Shown here one piece after another: positions 1 through 9,053 of a stretch of DNA of 64,000 bases. The stretch is from Psychrobacillus vulpis (GTDB taxonomy: Bacteria; Bacillota; Bacilli; Bacillales_A; Planococcaceae). The number at the start of each line of letters is the position of its first letter. The first letter of the stretch is position 1. The notes under the pieces were generated by a model. It searched no databases. It had not been told where the DNA came from and saw nothing but the letters and a program-made list of their open reading frames with translations. The stretch covers positions 133,989-197,988 of the forward strand of contig NZ_VDGI01000003.1 of assembly GCF_006861825.1 (NCBI RefSeq), in the 5' to 3' direction. The position numbers and the translations under genes were made by a program.

Positions 1-191
1 GTGTCATCGTTAGACAAGAGAAAGAAGATTTACATATTGATATGTATATAATTGTTAGTTACGGAACAAAAATTTCTGAAATAGCTTATCAAGTGCAATC
101 GAAAGTGAAATATACACTTCATAAATCTCTTGGTATGTCAGTGAAATCCGTAAATGTGTTTGTACAAGGAGTTCGCGTGGCAAACGTGTGA
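1..191 (+). CDS. yloU: Asp23/Gls24 family protein YloU, C-terminal fragment
   Basis: The reading frame is open from base 3 to a TGA at 189-191, so only about the last 62 residues are present and the start lies outside the window. The peptide has the Asp23/Gls24 (DUF322) pattern of an amphipathic beta-strand segment followed by a helix and a terminal V-F-V-Q-G-V-R strand. The family is associated with the cell envelope and alkaline stress, and its exact role is unknown. The gene immediately precedes fakA, as yloU precedes yloV in B. subtilis, which supports the name. Confidence 0.8.
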   Translation, partial: VIVRQEKEDLHIDMYIIVSYGTKISEIAYQVQSKVKYTLHKSLGMSVKSVNVFVQGVRVANV

Positions 192-208
192 GTGAGGGAG
201 AGAAAATA

Positions 209-1864
209 ATGAAATCAATCAATGGTATACAATTTGCGGATATGATTAAAATGGGAGCGCATCATCTTTTTCAGAATGCAGATTACGTAGATGCTTTAAA
301 TGTGTTTCCTGTTCCAGATGGAGATACAGGTACAAATATGAACTTATCCATGACTTCTGGAGCGAAAGAAACAGCTGCACATACGGTAGAGCATATTGGA
401 AAAACAGCTCAAGCTTTATCGAAGGGGTTGTTAATGGGAGCTAGAGGAAACTCTGGAGTCATTTTATCTCAATTGTTCCGTGGCTTTGGAAAGTCTGTTG
501 AGCAACAAGGAACATTAGATGCAAAACAATTTGCGCAAGCATTAAACTATGGTGTAGAAACTGCCTATAAAGCAGTAATGAAGCCAGTAGAGGGTACTAT
601 TTTAACGGTAGCAAAAGACTCTGCAAAGAAGGCTGTTGAAGTAAGTGAAAAGGAAGAAGATATTCGTTTACTAATGGAAGCGGTTGTGAAAGAAGCAAAA
701 CAATCTTTGAACAGAACACCAGACTTACTTCCTGTTTTAAAAGAAGTAGGTGTAGTAGATAGTGGTGGACAAGGGCTTGTATTTGTTTATGAAGGATTTT
801 TGGCAAGCTTAAAAGGTGAAGCCTTACCTGAAAAAACAGTAAATACGTCAATGGATGACTTAGTAAACGCGGAACATCATAAAAATGTCCAAGGTTTCAT
901 GGATACAGCAGATATCGAGTTTGGCTTCTGCACAGAATTCATGGTTCGATTAGATCATGGCAAAAAAGCTTTCGATGAAACTGATTTTCGAAATGTTTTA
1001 AGTGCATATGGAGATTCTCTCTTAGTTATATCTGATGAAGAAATGGCTAAAGTCCATATTCACTCGGAAACTCCTGGCGAAGTTTTAACATATGGTCAAC
1101 AATTTGGAGAACTAATTAAAATAAAAATAGAAAATATGCGTCAACAGCATACTGAAATCGTTGGAGAGGGTTATTCGAAAGAGGTTCCGACGAAAAAAGC
1201 AGAAGTACATCCTTATGCGGTAGTAACAGTTGCAATGGGATCAGGTGTTTCGGAACTACTAAAAAGTCTTGGAGCATCCGTTGTCATTGAAGGCGGACAA
1301 ACGATGAACCCTTCCACAGAGGATTTTGTAAAAGCAATTGAAGCTGTTGGAGCTGAACGGGTGTTAATTCTACCAAATAATAAAAACATTATTATGGCGG
1401 CAGAACAAGCAGCAGAAGTTTTAGGCATTGAAGCGGCTGTTGTACCGACAAAGACAATACCTCAAGGAATGTCTGCTATTTTAGCGTTTAATGGACAAGC
1501 TTCAGTGGAAGAAAATAAAAAGTATATGACGGAAGCATTTGCACATGTGAAAACTGGCCAAATTACTTTTGCGGTTCGAGATACATCCATTGATGGTGTT
1601 GAAATTAAAAAAGATGATTTCATGGCAATTGCAGAAGGTAAAATTATTCTTTCTAATTCTTCTAGAGAAGAAGCTGTAACGAAGCTCGCACAAGAATTGA
1701 TTGATGAAGATGCAGAAATAGTTACAATCATTTACGGTGAAGATGTGACGGAGGAAGAAGCAACAAAACTAGCTGCATTTATTGAAGAACAATTTGAAGA
1801 TGCTGAGATTGAATTGTATAACGGTAAACAACCTCTATATCCATACATCTTATCTGTTGAGTAA
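209..1864 (+). CDS. fakA: Fatty acid kinase ATP-binding subunit FakA (YloV)
   Basis: FakA is the kinase subunit that phosphorylates fatty acids held by a FakB binding protein, giving acyl-phosphate for PlsX/PlsY phospholipid synthesis. The 551-residue product has an N-terminal DhaL/Dak2 nucleotide domain with the DGDTGTNMNLSM metal/ATP motif near residue 40, a middle linker, and a C-terminal DAK1/DegV-like half ending in PLYPYILSVE. The frame is open from a GTG at 188, but ATG 209 follows GAGGGAGAG at a good distance and matches the family start. No fakB is in the window. A stem-loop terminator follows directly. The plsX gene 5 kb downstream works in the same acyl-phosphate pathway. Confidence 0.93.
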   Translation: MKSINGIQFADMIKMGAHHLFQNADYVDALNVFPVPDGDTGTNMNLSMTSGAKETAAHTVEHIGKTAQALSKGLLMGARGNSGVILSQLFRGFGKSVEQQGTLDAKQFAQALNYGVETAYKAVMKPVEGTILTVAKDSAKKAVEVSEKEEDIRLLMEAVVKEAKQSLNRTPDLLPVLKEVGVVDSGGQGLVFVYEGFLASLKGEALPEKTVNTSMDDLVNAEHHKNVQGFMDTADIEFGFCTEFMVRLDHGKKAFDETDFRNVLSAYGDSLLVISDEEMAKVHIHSETPGEVLTYGQQFGELIKIKIENMRQQHTEIVGEGYSKEVPTKKAEVHPYAVVTVAMGSGVSELLKSLGASVVIEGGQTMNPSTEDFVKAIEAVGAERVLILPNNKNIIMAAEQAAEVLGIEAAVVPTKTIPQGMSAILAFNGQASVEENKKYMTEAFAHVKTGQITFAVRDTSIDGVEIKKDDFMAIAEGKIILSNSSREEAVTKLAQELIDEDAEIVTIIYGEDVTEEEATKLAAFIEEQFEDAEIELYNGKQPLYPYILSVE

Positions 1865-1870
1865 ATTAAA

Positions 1871-1902
1871 GCCACGGGAAACAACAAGTCCCGTGGTTTT
1901 TC
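1871..1902 (+). terminator. Rho-independent terminator after fakA
   Basis: CCACGGGA (1872-1879) pairs perfectly with TCCCGTGG (1889-1896) around a 9-base loop and is followed by five T. It ends the yloU-fakA transcript. Confidence 0.9.
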
Positions 1903-2229
1903 TATGTGATTTTTGAGATGTAGCTAATCGGAATTACTCAGAAAATAAGTCATGTATATTTCGATAATTTCCAATTGTTCTAGAGTGAATTCTATTGCTA
2001 AGCATTTTGGTAATCGTATGGCTGTAATCTGGCCATCGCAATCCACGATACAATTTTTGGCTACTTAGGCGACATGCAAATCGTGGAATCACATTACACG
2101 AACTATCTAAATTGTAAATCCATTATGTCATTAATTTGGTTAAGGATATTATCTTTTGGCACAAATTATTTAGTTCTGTATATGGGATTGTCTCTTCCAC
2201 AATTTCCTCCACGCTATTTATTTATTTCT

Positions 2230-2531
2230 AGAAAATCGTTGAAAAGGGCAACACCCGTGGAAAGAGAGGGCCTGAAAAACTCTAAAAAGTATTTTGGTAG
2301 GAACTATTTGCTGTATTTATTTAAGAGAATTTAGCGCGACGCATGAGACTCCTGCGGGAAATCGAGACAGACGAGACCCCGCACGAAGCAGAGCGAAGGA
2401 GGAGGCTCGTCGCTCGCCCGCGGAAAGCGAATGCCAAAGCGATAAATTCTCTTAAAAACTATTTGATAGAAATTATTAGAATAAAACTTTTTCAGGACCC
2501 CGCGGAAAGGGAGCCGTTTCAACGATTTTCT
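2230..2531. repeat. Large nested inverted-repeat element with GC-rich dispersed-repeat core
   Basis: Three complementary blocks nest symmetrically: 2230-2244 with 2517-2531 (15 bp, AGAAAATCGTTGAAA), 2271-2279 with 2488-2496 (9 bp, CCTGAAAAA) and 2320-2333 with 2443-2456 (14 bp, TTTAAGAGAATTTA). The centre (about 2335-2430) is a GC-rich sequence related in reverse orientation to 27200-27305. As RNA it would be one long branched hairpin, and as DNA it is MITE-like. No coding content is visible. Confidence 0.75.
2335..2430 (+). repeat. GC-rich dispersed intergenic repeat, copy 1
   Basis: Contains GACTCCTGCGGGAAA near the left end, GACCCCGCACG in the middle, and GAGGCTCGTCGCTCGC followed by CCGCGGAAAGCG at the right end. 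The reverse complement of 27200-27305 has the same blocks in the same order. This pattern resembles an intergenic repeat I know from Bacillaceae/Planococcaceae genomes; function unknown. Confidence 0.8.
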
Positions 2532-2758
2532 TATCTATTGGGTTATTGTACAACTCCGTCTGTCAAAGCTAATTATGGAGACTTTTTCAGTACACTCTAA
2601 GTGAGGAGAGGACAGAAAAGTTGTCAATTTTTTAAGATAAACCTTTTTCATTTCTCCCAAAACGAACCGAAAACGTACATTTACAAAAGAGTCTAGCTTT
2701 TTTCTTAGAGATCTTTGATGGAATAAATTATCCAACTAAGCCTTGTAATTTAATACTT

Positions 2759-2787
2759 TTGTTAAATTCGTATATTAAGTGTAAAAT
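2759..2787 (+). promoter_or_regulatory. Candidate sigma-A promoter for sdaAB
   Basis: TTGTTA (2759-2764), a 17-base spacer, then TAAAAT (2782-2787), about 36 bases before the sdaAB start and after the repeat element. Confidence 0.6.
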
Positions 2788-2823
2788 AGAAAGTAAATAT
2801 ATTTTTAAATGGAGGTCTATGAA

Positions 2824-3486
2824 TTGAAATTCAAATCCGTTTTTGACATAATTGGACCCGTTATGATTGGACCATCCTCTTCACATACAGCTGGGGCAGC
2901 TCGTATAGGTAGAGTAGCGAGAGATTTATTTGGAAAACAACCAACATGGGCTAAAATCTATTTATATGGATCTTTTGCAGAAACGTATAAAGGTCATGGG
3001 ACAGATGTAGCTATCATTGGTGGATTATTAGATTATGATACATTTGATGAACGAATAAAAACTGCATTTGAAGATGCTGAAAAAGCTGGACTTTCATACG
3101 AATTTATTCCTGAAACAGCAAACACAGAACATCCAAATACAGCTAGAATTGTCATTGGCGATGGAGAACAAGAAATGTCAATGGTCGGTATATCAATTGG
3201 CGGAGGGAAAACAGAAATTACGGAGTTAAACGGTTTTCCTCTTCGTCTATCTGGTAACTTAGCCGCAATTCTAGTAGTACATGAAGACCGTTCTGGATGT
3301 ATAGCAAATGTAGCTAACTGTCTAGCGAAATATGATATTAATATAGGTCATATGGAAGTTTCTCGAAAAGAAAAAGGAAATATGGCGTTAATGATTATCG
3401 AAGTAGATCAAAATGTTGATGAGAATATACTAGAAGAAATTACCAAATTACCTAATATAACGCAAGTAACAAGAATTGCAGACTAA
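2824..3486 (+). CDS. sdaAB: L-serine ammonia-lyase, iron-sulfur-dependent, beta subunit
   Basis: Beta chain of the two-subunit [4Fe-4S] L-serine deaminase that converts serine to pyruvate and ammonia. Residues 1-130 form the serine dehydratase beta domain, with the conserved GPVMIGPSSSHTAGAARIGR run near residue 11. The C-terminal part (about residues 148-220) is an ACT domain. An in-frame ATG at 2809 overlaps the SD. TTG 2824, seven bases after GGAGGT, gives the family N-terminus and 220 residues, the B. subtilis length. It is followed by sdaAA after 12 bases. Confidence 0.93.
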   Translation: MKFKSVFDIIGPVMIGPSSSHTAGAARIGRVARDLFGKQPTWAKIYLYGSFAETYKGHGTDVAIIGGLLDYDTFDERIKTAFEDAEKAGLSYEFIPETANTEHPNTARIVIGDGEQEMSMVGISIGGGKTEITELNGFPLRLSGNLAAILVVHEDRSGCIANVANCLAKYDINIGHMEVSRKEKGNMALMIIEVDQNVDENILEEITKLPNITQVTRIAD

Positions 3487-3498
3487 GGAGGATTACGA

Positions 3499-4398
3499 AT
3501 GGAAGTTTTATTTCATAATGTTCGTGAATTAGTTGAATTAGCTAATAGCGAAAATAAACTGATTTCAGAAATCATGATTGAGCAAGAAATAATGATTACA
3601 GGACGTTCGCGTGAAGAAATTATTGCGCAAATGGATCGTAATTTAACCGTGATGGAAGAAGCAGTTGAAAAAGGATTAAATGGAGTTCGATCTACTTCTG
3701 GTTTAACTGGTGGAGATGCAGTACTTCTTCAAAATTATATGAAGCAAGGAAACACGTTATCTGGTGAATTAATGCTAGATGCTGTAAGTAAAGCGGTTGC
3801 TACAAATGAAGTTAATGCGGCAATGGGAACTATTTGTGCAACTCCTACTGCAGGTTCAGCTGGGGTAGTGCCTGGTACACTCTTTGCAGTAAAAAACAAG
3901 CTGAATCCAACGAGAGAACAAATGATTCGTTATTTATTTAATGCTGGTGCATTTGGTTTTGTAGTTGCTAATAATGCATCTATTTCAGGTGCGGCGGGTG
4001 GCTGTCAAGCAGAGGTTGGTTCTGCAGCAGGTATGGCAGCGGCTGCGATTGTGGAGATGGCTGGTGGAACTCCCGAGCAAAGTGCACAAGCGTTCGCTAT
4101 TACACTAAAAAATATGCTTGGATTAGTTTGTGATCCTGTAGCTGGTCTTGTAGAAGTGCCTTGTGTAAAACGTAATGCGATGGGCGCTTCCAACTCTTTA
4201 GTAGCTGCAGATATGGCGCTTGCTGGTGTTACTAGTCGTATTCCATGTGATGAAGTTATCGATGCGATGTATAAAATTGGTCAAACAATGCCAACATCTT
4301 TGAAAGAAACTGCTCAAGGCGGACTCGCTGCAACTCCTACTGGAAAATGGTTAGAAGCTAAAATTTTTGGTGGAGCTGTCTTGAATAGTGGTAACTAA
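3499..4398 (+). CDS. sdaAA: L-serine ammonia-lyase, iron-sulfur-dependent, alpha subunit
   Basis: Catalytic subunit of the L-serine deaminase. The 299-residue protein carries the cysteines expected to hold the iron-sulfur cluster in the contexts TICATPTAGSAG, GGCQAEVGSA and LVCDPVAGLVEVPC, and it has the glycine/alanine-rich core of the SDH alpha family. ATG 3499 follows AAGGAGGA. Its 3' end overlaps recG by 11 bases, so the two are probably co-translated. Confidence 0.94.
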   Translation: MEVLFHNVRELVELANSENKLISEIMIEQEIMITGRSREEIIAQMDRNLTVMEEAVEKGLNGVRSTSGLTGGDAVLLQNYMKQGNTLSGELMLDAVSKAVATNEVNAAMGTICATPTAGSAGVVPGTLFAVKNKLNPTREQMIRYLFNAGAFGFVVANNASISGAAGGCQAEVGSAAGMAAAAIVEMAGGTPEQSAQAFAITLKNMLGLVCDPVAGLVEVPCVKRNAMGASNSLVAADMALAGVTSRIPCDEVIDAMYKIGQTMPTSLKETAQGGLAATPTGKWLEAKIFGGAVLNSGN

Positions 4399-6436
4399 GA
4401 AAGATGAGTTAGTTACTTCCTTAAAAGGAGTGGGGAGTGGAACGGCTAACGCGTTAGAAGAATTAGGGATAGTCACGTTAGAAGATTTAATAGAGACATT
4501 CCCTTATCGTCATGAAGATTTTCGGTTAAAAAATTTAGCTGAAACCGCACATAATGAAAGAGTAACAGTAGAAGGAAGGGTCGAAAGTGAGCCTTCTCTT
4601 CTTTTTTTAGGAAAAAATAAATCTAGAATGCAAGTACGTCTATTAGCAGGACAACATCTTATTAAAGCAGTATTTTTCAATCAAGCGTATTTAAAAACAA
4701 AAATTGTTCCTGGTTCCATCATTACAGTTACAGGGAAATGGGATAGAGGTAGACAAGTTATTAATGTTTCTACTTTTACAGCAGGTCCTAAAACAGATCA
4801 ACAAGACTTTGAACCTGTATATTCTTTAAAAGGCTCAATTAATCAAAAGACTTTCCGAAAATTTATGAGACAAGCTTTAGATGAAATGAGTGGACATTTA
4901 ATCGATCCATTACCTGAGTCCATACGAACAACCTACCGTTTACCAAATATTGCGGATTCGTTAGAAGGGATTCATTTTCCACAAAATGTGGAGCATTCCA
5001 AAAATGCAAGACGTCGTTTTGTATACGAGGAGCTACTTGTTTTTCAACTTAAAATGCAAGCTATAAAAAAAGCCCGGAAAGAACAAAACGTTGGAAACAG
5101 TATTTTGTTCCATAATGACTTATTGAAAAAGTTAATTGATTCTCTACCGTATGAGCTTACAAATGCGCAAAAACGAGTGGTCAACGAGATTTGTCGTGAT
5201 TTAAAAGAACCACATCGTATGAATCGGCTTTTGCAAGGAGATGTAGGTTCAGGGAAAACAATCGTTGCAGCTATTTGTTTGTATGCTGCCATTACTGCAG
5301 GCTATCAAGGAGCTCTTATGGCTCCTACTGAGATTTTAGCGGAGCAGCATGCAAGCTCGCTAGATGAGTGGCTTTCTCCGATTGGGGTAAAAATTGCTTT
5401 ACTTACTGGTTCAACAAAAGTGAAAGCAAGGCGAGCAGTTCTAGAAAACCTTGCAGCAGGGAACATAGATTTGTTAATCGGAACGCATGCACTCATACAA
5501 CCTGATGTAACATTTAAACAACTTGGGTTAGTCATTACGGATGAACAACATCGATTTGGTGTCGAACAACGTAGAGTTTTAAAGGAAAAAGGGGAAAATC
5601 CTGATGTTCTGTTTATGACGGCGACCCCAATACCAAGAACGTTGGCCATAACTGCTTTTGGAGAGATGGATGTATCAATAATTGATGAAATGCCAGCTGG
5701 ACGAAAAAAAATTGATACGCATTGGATGAAACATGATCAACTGCATAAACTGATCGTGCGGTTAAAAAAAGAGTTGGCAAACGGTCGACAGGCCTATATT
5801 ATCTGTCCTCTTATTGAAGAGTCGGAAAAACTAGATGTACAAAATGCAGTAGATGTATACAATATGATGGCAGCTGATTTAGGAGATGGGTATAAGGTTG
5901 GGTTAATGCATGGCCGACTTCATCCTGATGAAAAAGAAGAAGTAATGAGAGATTTTTCTGAAGGAAAAGTGCAAGTTCTTGTTTCTACAACAGTAGTTGA
6001 GGTTGGAGTGAATGTACCGAACGCTACTTTTATGATTATTTTCGATGCAGAACGTTTTGGACTTGCGCAACTTCATCAACTCCGTGGTAGAGTAGGGCGT
6101 GGTGAACATCAATCTTACTGTATTCTTCTTGCTGATCCTAAATCTGAAGAAGGAAAAGAACGAATGGTGTCCATGACTGAAACGAATGACGGATTTGTTT
6201 TAGCAGAAAAAGATTTAGAGTTGCGAGGTCCAGGTGATTTCTTTGGACGAAAACAAAGCGGATTACCTGAATTTAAAGTGGCAGATCTTGTACACGACTA
6301 TCGTGCACTTAATACAGCAAAAGTTGATGCGGAAAGACTTTTGAGCTCTGATGAATTTTGGAAATCGGAGGAAATGGAAGGTCTTCGAACGATATTAATA
6401 AACTCAAAAGCATTGGACGGAGAACGAATTGATTGA
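4388..6436 (+). CDS. recG: ATP-dependent DNA helicase RecG
   Basis: Branch-migrating helicase that remodels stalled forks and Holliday junctions. The 682-residue product has the wedge/OB domain in the first 150 residues, then SF2 helicase motifs: Walker A GDVGSGKT near residue 285, DEQH box near 385, MTATPIPRT, and the C-terminal LHQLRGRVGRG motif. The GTG start at 4388 lies inside sdaAA. The nearest SD-like TGGAG is about a dozen bases upstream, so initiation probably relies on coupling to sdaAA. A strong terminator follows. Confidence 0.95.
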   Translation: MVTKKDELVTSLKGVGSGTANALEELGIVTLEDLIETFPYRHEDFRLKNLAETAHNERVTVEGRVESEPSLLFLGKNKSRMQVRLLAGQHLIKAVFFNQAYLKTKIVPGSIITVTGKWDRGRQVINVSTFTAGPKTDQQDFEPVYSLKGSINQKTFRKFMRQALDEMSGHLIDPLPESIRTTYRLPNIADSLEGIHFPQNVEHSKNARRRFVYEELLVFQLKMQAIKKARKEQNVGNSILFHNDLLKKLIDSLPYELTNAQKRVVNEICRDLKEPHRMNRLLQGDVGSGKTIVAAICLYAAITAGYQGALMAPTEILAEQHASSLDEWLSPIGVKIALLTGSTKVKARRAVLENLAAGNIDLLIGTHALIQPDVTFKQLGLVITDEQHRFGVEQRRVLKEKGENPDVLFMTATPIPRTLAITAFGEMDVSIIDEMPAGRKKIDTHWMKHDQLHKLIVRLKKELANGRQAYIICPLIEESEKLDVQNAVDVYNMMAADLGDGYKVGLMHGRLHPDEKEEVMRDFSEGKVQVLVSTTVVEVGVNVPNATFMIIFDAERFGLAQLHQLRGRVGRGEHQSYCILLADPKSEEGKERMVSMTETNDGFVLAEKDLELRGPGDFFGRKQSGLPEFKVADLVHDYRALNTAKVDAERLLSSDEFWKSEEMEGLRTILINSKALDGERID

Positions 6437-6439
6437 GGA

Positions 6440-6482
6440 GAATGCAAGAGTGATTATGAATCAATTCTTGCATTCTTTTTTT
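6440..6482 (+). terminator. Rho-independent terminator after recG
   Basis: GAATGCAAGA (6440-6449) pairs with TCTTGCATTC (6466-6475), with an inner TGATT/AATCA helix (6451-6455/6459-6463) and a run of T. The 3' arm overlaps the -35 box of the fapR promoter. Confidence 0.92.
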
Positions 6483-6496
6483 AATGTTTATATACT
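6468..6496 (+). promoter_or_regulatory. Sigma-A promoter of the fapR-plsX-fabD-fabG operon
   Basis: TTGCAT (6468-6473), a 17-base spacer and TATACT (6491-6496). The expected start site falls inside the FapR operator directly downstream. Confidence 0.8.
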
Positions 6497-6500
6497 GATA

Positions 6501-6517
6501 TTAGTACCAAGTGCTAA
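6501..6517. promoter_or_regulatory. FapR operator
   Basis: TTAGTACCAAGTGCTAA is an imperfect 17-bp palindrome matching the FapR box pattern TTAGTACC-N-CTAA known from B. subtilis lipid genes. It sits just downstream of the -10 box and 16 bases before the fapR start, so bound FapR should block its own operon until malonyl-CoA or malonyl-ACP releases it. Confidence 0.9.
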
Positions 6518-6532
6518 AATGGTGGTGATTGG

Positions 6533-7099
6533 ATGAAATACTCAAAAAAAGAACGACAAAAACTACTTTTAGAAACGCTAGAGAAAAACCCATTTATCAC
6601 AGATGAAAAATTAGCGTCCTCATTTAATGTAAGCGTTCAGACGATACGTTTAGATCGAATGGAACTAGCTATCCCAGAATTGCGAGAGCGCATAAAAAAT
6701 GTAGCAGCACATAATTTTGGAGAAGAGGTTAAATCTCTTCCGATAGATGAAGTGATTGGAGAAATTATTGATATTGATTTAGACAGACAAGCCATTTCTT
6801 TATTAGATATTACACAAGACCACGTCTTTGCAAGAAATGGAATAGCGCGTGGACATCATTTATTTGCACAAGCGAATTCATTGGCAGTTGCGGTTATAAA
6901 TGATGAATTAGCTTTAACGAGAAAGTCTAATATAACATTTGTAAAACCAGTAAAAGCTGGTGATCGAGTAATTGCTAAAGCTATTGTAGTTTCCAGTGAT
7001 ACGGAAAAGAATAGCACACTAATCGAAGTGACGAGTAAGGTAGAAAATGACACGGTGTTTGTTGGTCATTTTAGTATGTATCGAGTAACAAAGTCTTAA
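6533..7099 (+). CDS. fapR: Transcription factor FapR, malonyl-CoA-responsive repressor of lipid synthesis
   Basis: Global repressor of fatty-acid and phospholipid genes, released by malonyl-CoA or malonyl-ACP. The 188-residue protein has an N-terminal winged helix-turn-helix (about residues 5-50, containing [23 protein letters not shown]), a linker helix, and a C-terminal hot-dog ligand domain (about 70-188) with the [19 protein letters not shown] segment. The ATG at 6533 follows GGTGGTGATTGG. Its own operator lies immediately upstream, and plsX starts 15 bases after its stop. Confidence 0.95.
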   Translation: MKYSKKERQKLLLETLEKNPFITDEKLASSFNVSVQTIRLDRMELAIPELRERIKNVAAHNFGEEVKSLPIDEVIGEIIDIDLDRQAISLLDITQDHVFARNGIARGHHLFAQANSLAVAVINDELALTRKSNITFVKPVKAGDRVIAKAIVVSSDTEKNSTLIEVTSKVENDTVFVGHFSMYRVTKS

Positions 7100-7114
7100 A
7101 AAAGGTGATGACTA

Positions 7115-8110
7115 ATGAAAATTTCCATTGATGCGATGGGTGGAGACAATGCCCCACACGAAATAGTAAAAGGTGTATACGAAGCATTACAAGCATTTGA
7201 TGATATAAACATCCAGTTATACGGTGATGAGGGGAAGTTAACTCCATTAATAACTGCGCATGAGCGATTAACGGTTATACATACAGATGAAGTAATTGAA
7301 GGGACGGATGAGCCAGTAAGAGCTGTTCGAAGAAAGAAAAATTCTTCTATGGTGAGAATGGCGGAATCCGTAAAAACTGGAGAAGCAGATGCATGTGTTT
7401 CTGCTGGGAATACAGGGGCTCTAATGGCTGCAGGATTATTTGTAGTTGGTCGTATTGACCAGGCAGATCGTCCAGCATTAGCACCGACATTACCTACACT
7501 CGATGGTAAAGGATTTGTTATGCTTGATTTAGGAGCAAATTCGGATGCTAAACCAGAACATTTGCAACAATTTGCAGTTATGGGTAGCGTTTATGCGGAA
7601 AAAGTTCGCGGCATCGAAAACCCACGAGTTGGACTATTGAATATTGGGACAGAAGATAATAAAGGAAATGAACTTACAAAAGAGGCTTTTTCTTTATTAA
7701 AAGAAGCTCCAATAAACTTTATCGGAAATGTGGAATCTAGAGATTTGTTAACAGGGGCTGCGGATGTAGTCGTAACCGATGGATTTACAGGGAATATGGT
7801 ATTAAAAACAATCGAAGGTACTGCGTCTGGTATTTTTACGATGTTGAAACAAGCATTTACTGCTTCAACGAAAGCTAAAATTTCATCGCTTTTAGTAAAA
7901 GATGAACTTAGAGGTCTAAAACAAAAATTAGATTACACGGAATACGGTGGAGCTGGATTGTTTGGCTTGAAAGCTCCAGTTATTAAAGCGCATGGTTCTT
8001 CCAATGCAAATGCTATTTTTCATGCTATTCGACAAGCCAGAACAATGGTAGAATATGATGTTTGTGGCATTATACAAAGTACTTTACGAAAGGAATCTTC
8101 CAATGACTAA
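7115..8110 (+). CDS. plsX: Phosphate acyltransferase PlsX
   Basis: Converts acyl-ACP and phosphate to acyl-phosphate and ACP, feeding PlsY at the membrane. The 331-residue protein starts with the signature [20 protein letters not shown] and carries the family segments [40 protein letters not shown] and [11 protein letters not shown]. It overlaps fabD by 8 bases, which suggests translational coupling. It shares the acyl-phosphate intermediate with FakA encoded upstream. Confidence 0.96.
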   Translation: MKISIDAMGGDNAPHEIVKGVYEALQAFDDINIQLYGDEGKLTPLITAHERLTVIHTDEVIEGTDEPVRAVRRKKNSSMVRMAESVKTGEADACVSAGNTGALMAAGLFVVGRIDQADRPALAPTLPTLDGKGFVMLDLGANSDAKPEHLQQFAVMGSVYAEKVRGIENPRVGLLNIGTEDNKGNELTKEAFSLLKEAPINFIGNVESRDLLTGAADVVVTDGFTGNMVLKTIEGTASGIFTMLKQAFTASTKAKISSLLVKDELRGLKQKLDYTEYGGAGLFGLKAPVIKAHGSSNANAIFHAIRQARTMVEYDVCGIIQSTLRKESSND

Positions 8111-9053
8111 AATTGCATTTATCTTTCCAGGACAAGGTTCACAATCTGTTGGAATGGGTCAACCATTCATTGAAAATGATACAGAAAGTAAAAAATACTA
8201 TGAACAAGCAGACGAAGTATTAGGGTTTTCCTTATCTAAGATTATGTTAGAGGGACCTGCTGAAGAGTTGACGAAAACATATCATGCACAACCTGCATTA
8301 CTTACGACAAGTACTATGATTGCCAAAAAGTTATTGGCAGCGGGTATCTCTCCAGGCTATACTGCTGGTCATAGCTTAGGAGAATATACAGCGCTAGTTG
8401 CATCCAATGTATTGAGTTTTGAAGATGCGGTTTTATTAGTTCATAAAAGAGGTTTATTTATGAATGAAGCAGTACCTGCTGGAGAAGGCGCAATGGCTGC
8501 GATTTTAGGGTTAGATAAAGAATCGTTAACTGAAGTAACGAAAGAAGTTTCTAGTAAAGGTGAAACTGTACAAGTAGCGAATCTGAATTGCCCAGGCCAA
8601 ATTGTAATATCAGGAACGGCTGCAGGAGTAGAACAAGCTTCCGTAAAAGCGAAAGAAGCAGGAGCAAAAAGAGCTATACCGCTAGTTGTAAGTGGACCAT
8701 TCCATTCAGAATTGATGCGACCAGCAGCACATAAATTAGATGACGCCATATCATCACTTGGATTAGAAGACGCAGTAACTCCAGTTATTTCAAATGTTAC
8801 TGCTAATCCAGTATCATCTGCCTCAGAGATTAAAAACCTATTAGTAGAACAGTTATATTCGCCAGTTCGATGGGAAGAATCCGTACAAAAAATGATCGAG
8901 CTTGGAGTTACTGTATTTATCGAATGTGGACCTGGCAAAGTACTCAGCGGATTAGTGAAAAAAATCGATCGCTCAGTTACTACTTATTGCGTGTACGATG
9001 AGGAAACTTTGCAACAAGTAATTACTGAAATAGGAGAGGTTATAAATGGGTAA
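8103..9053 (+). CDS. fabD: Malonyl-CoA:ACP transacylase FabD
   Basis: Transfers malonyl groups from CoA to ACP for fatty-acid elongation. The 316-residue product has the oxyanion motif [12 protein letters not shown] near the N-terminus, the nucleophile elbow GHSLGEY near residue 90, and the His/Gln region PFHSELM near 200. The frame is open further upstream (from 8055), but ATG 8103 gives the standard start, [12 protein letters not shown]. Malonyl-ACP, its product, is also a FapR effector, so it links flux to regulation of this operon. Confidence 0.95.
   Translation: MTKIAFIFPGQGSQSVGMGQPFIENDTESKKYYEQADEVLGFSLSKIMLEGPAEELTKTYHAQPALLTTSTMIAKKLLAAGISPGYTAGHSLGEYTALVASNVLSFEDAVLLVHKRGLFMNEAVPAGEGAMAAILGLDKESLTEVTKEVSSKGETVQVANLNCPGQIVISGTAAGVEQASVKAKEAGAKRAIPLVVSGPFHSELMRPAAHKLDDAISSLGLEDAVTPVISNVTANPVSSASEIKNLLVEQLYSPVRWEESVQKMIELGVTVFIECGPGKVLSGLVKKIDRSVTTYCVYDEETLQQVITEIGEVING

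Larger units (their letters stand above)
1903..2758. other. Gene-free intergenic stretch between fakA and sdaAB
   Basis: About 0.9 kb without a credible gene. Short open frames (for example 2074-2334 on plus) have no ribosome site, no family resemblance, and run into a repeat. The stretch holds an 8-bp inverted repeat (TCCACGAT at 2042-2049 with ATCGTGGA at 2080-2087) and the large inverted-repeat element at 2230-2531, described separately. The part from 2540 to 2758 is AT-rich with nothing recognisable. Confidence 0.7.

Noticed and set aside
2074-2334. 86-codon open frame downstream of fakA
   Set aside because: No SD, no family resemblance, and its end lies in the inverted-repeat element.
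8055-8102. Longer fabD N-terminus starting at 8055
   Set aside because: The extra 16 residues overlap plsX in another frame, have no SD, and are absent from the FabD family.
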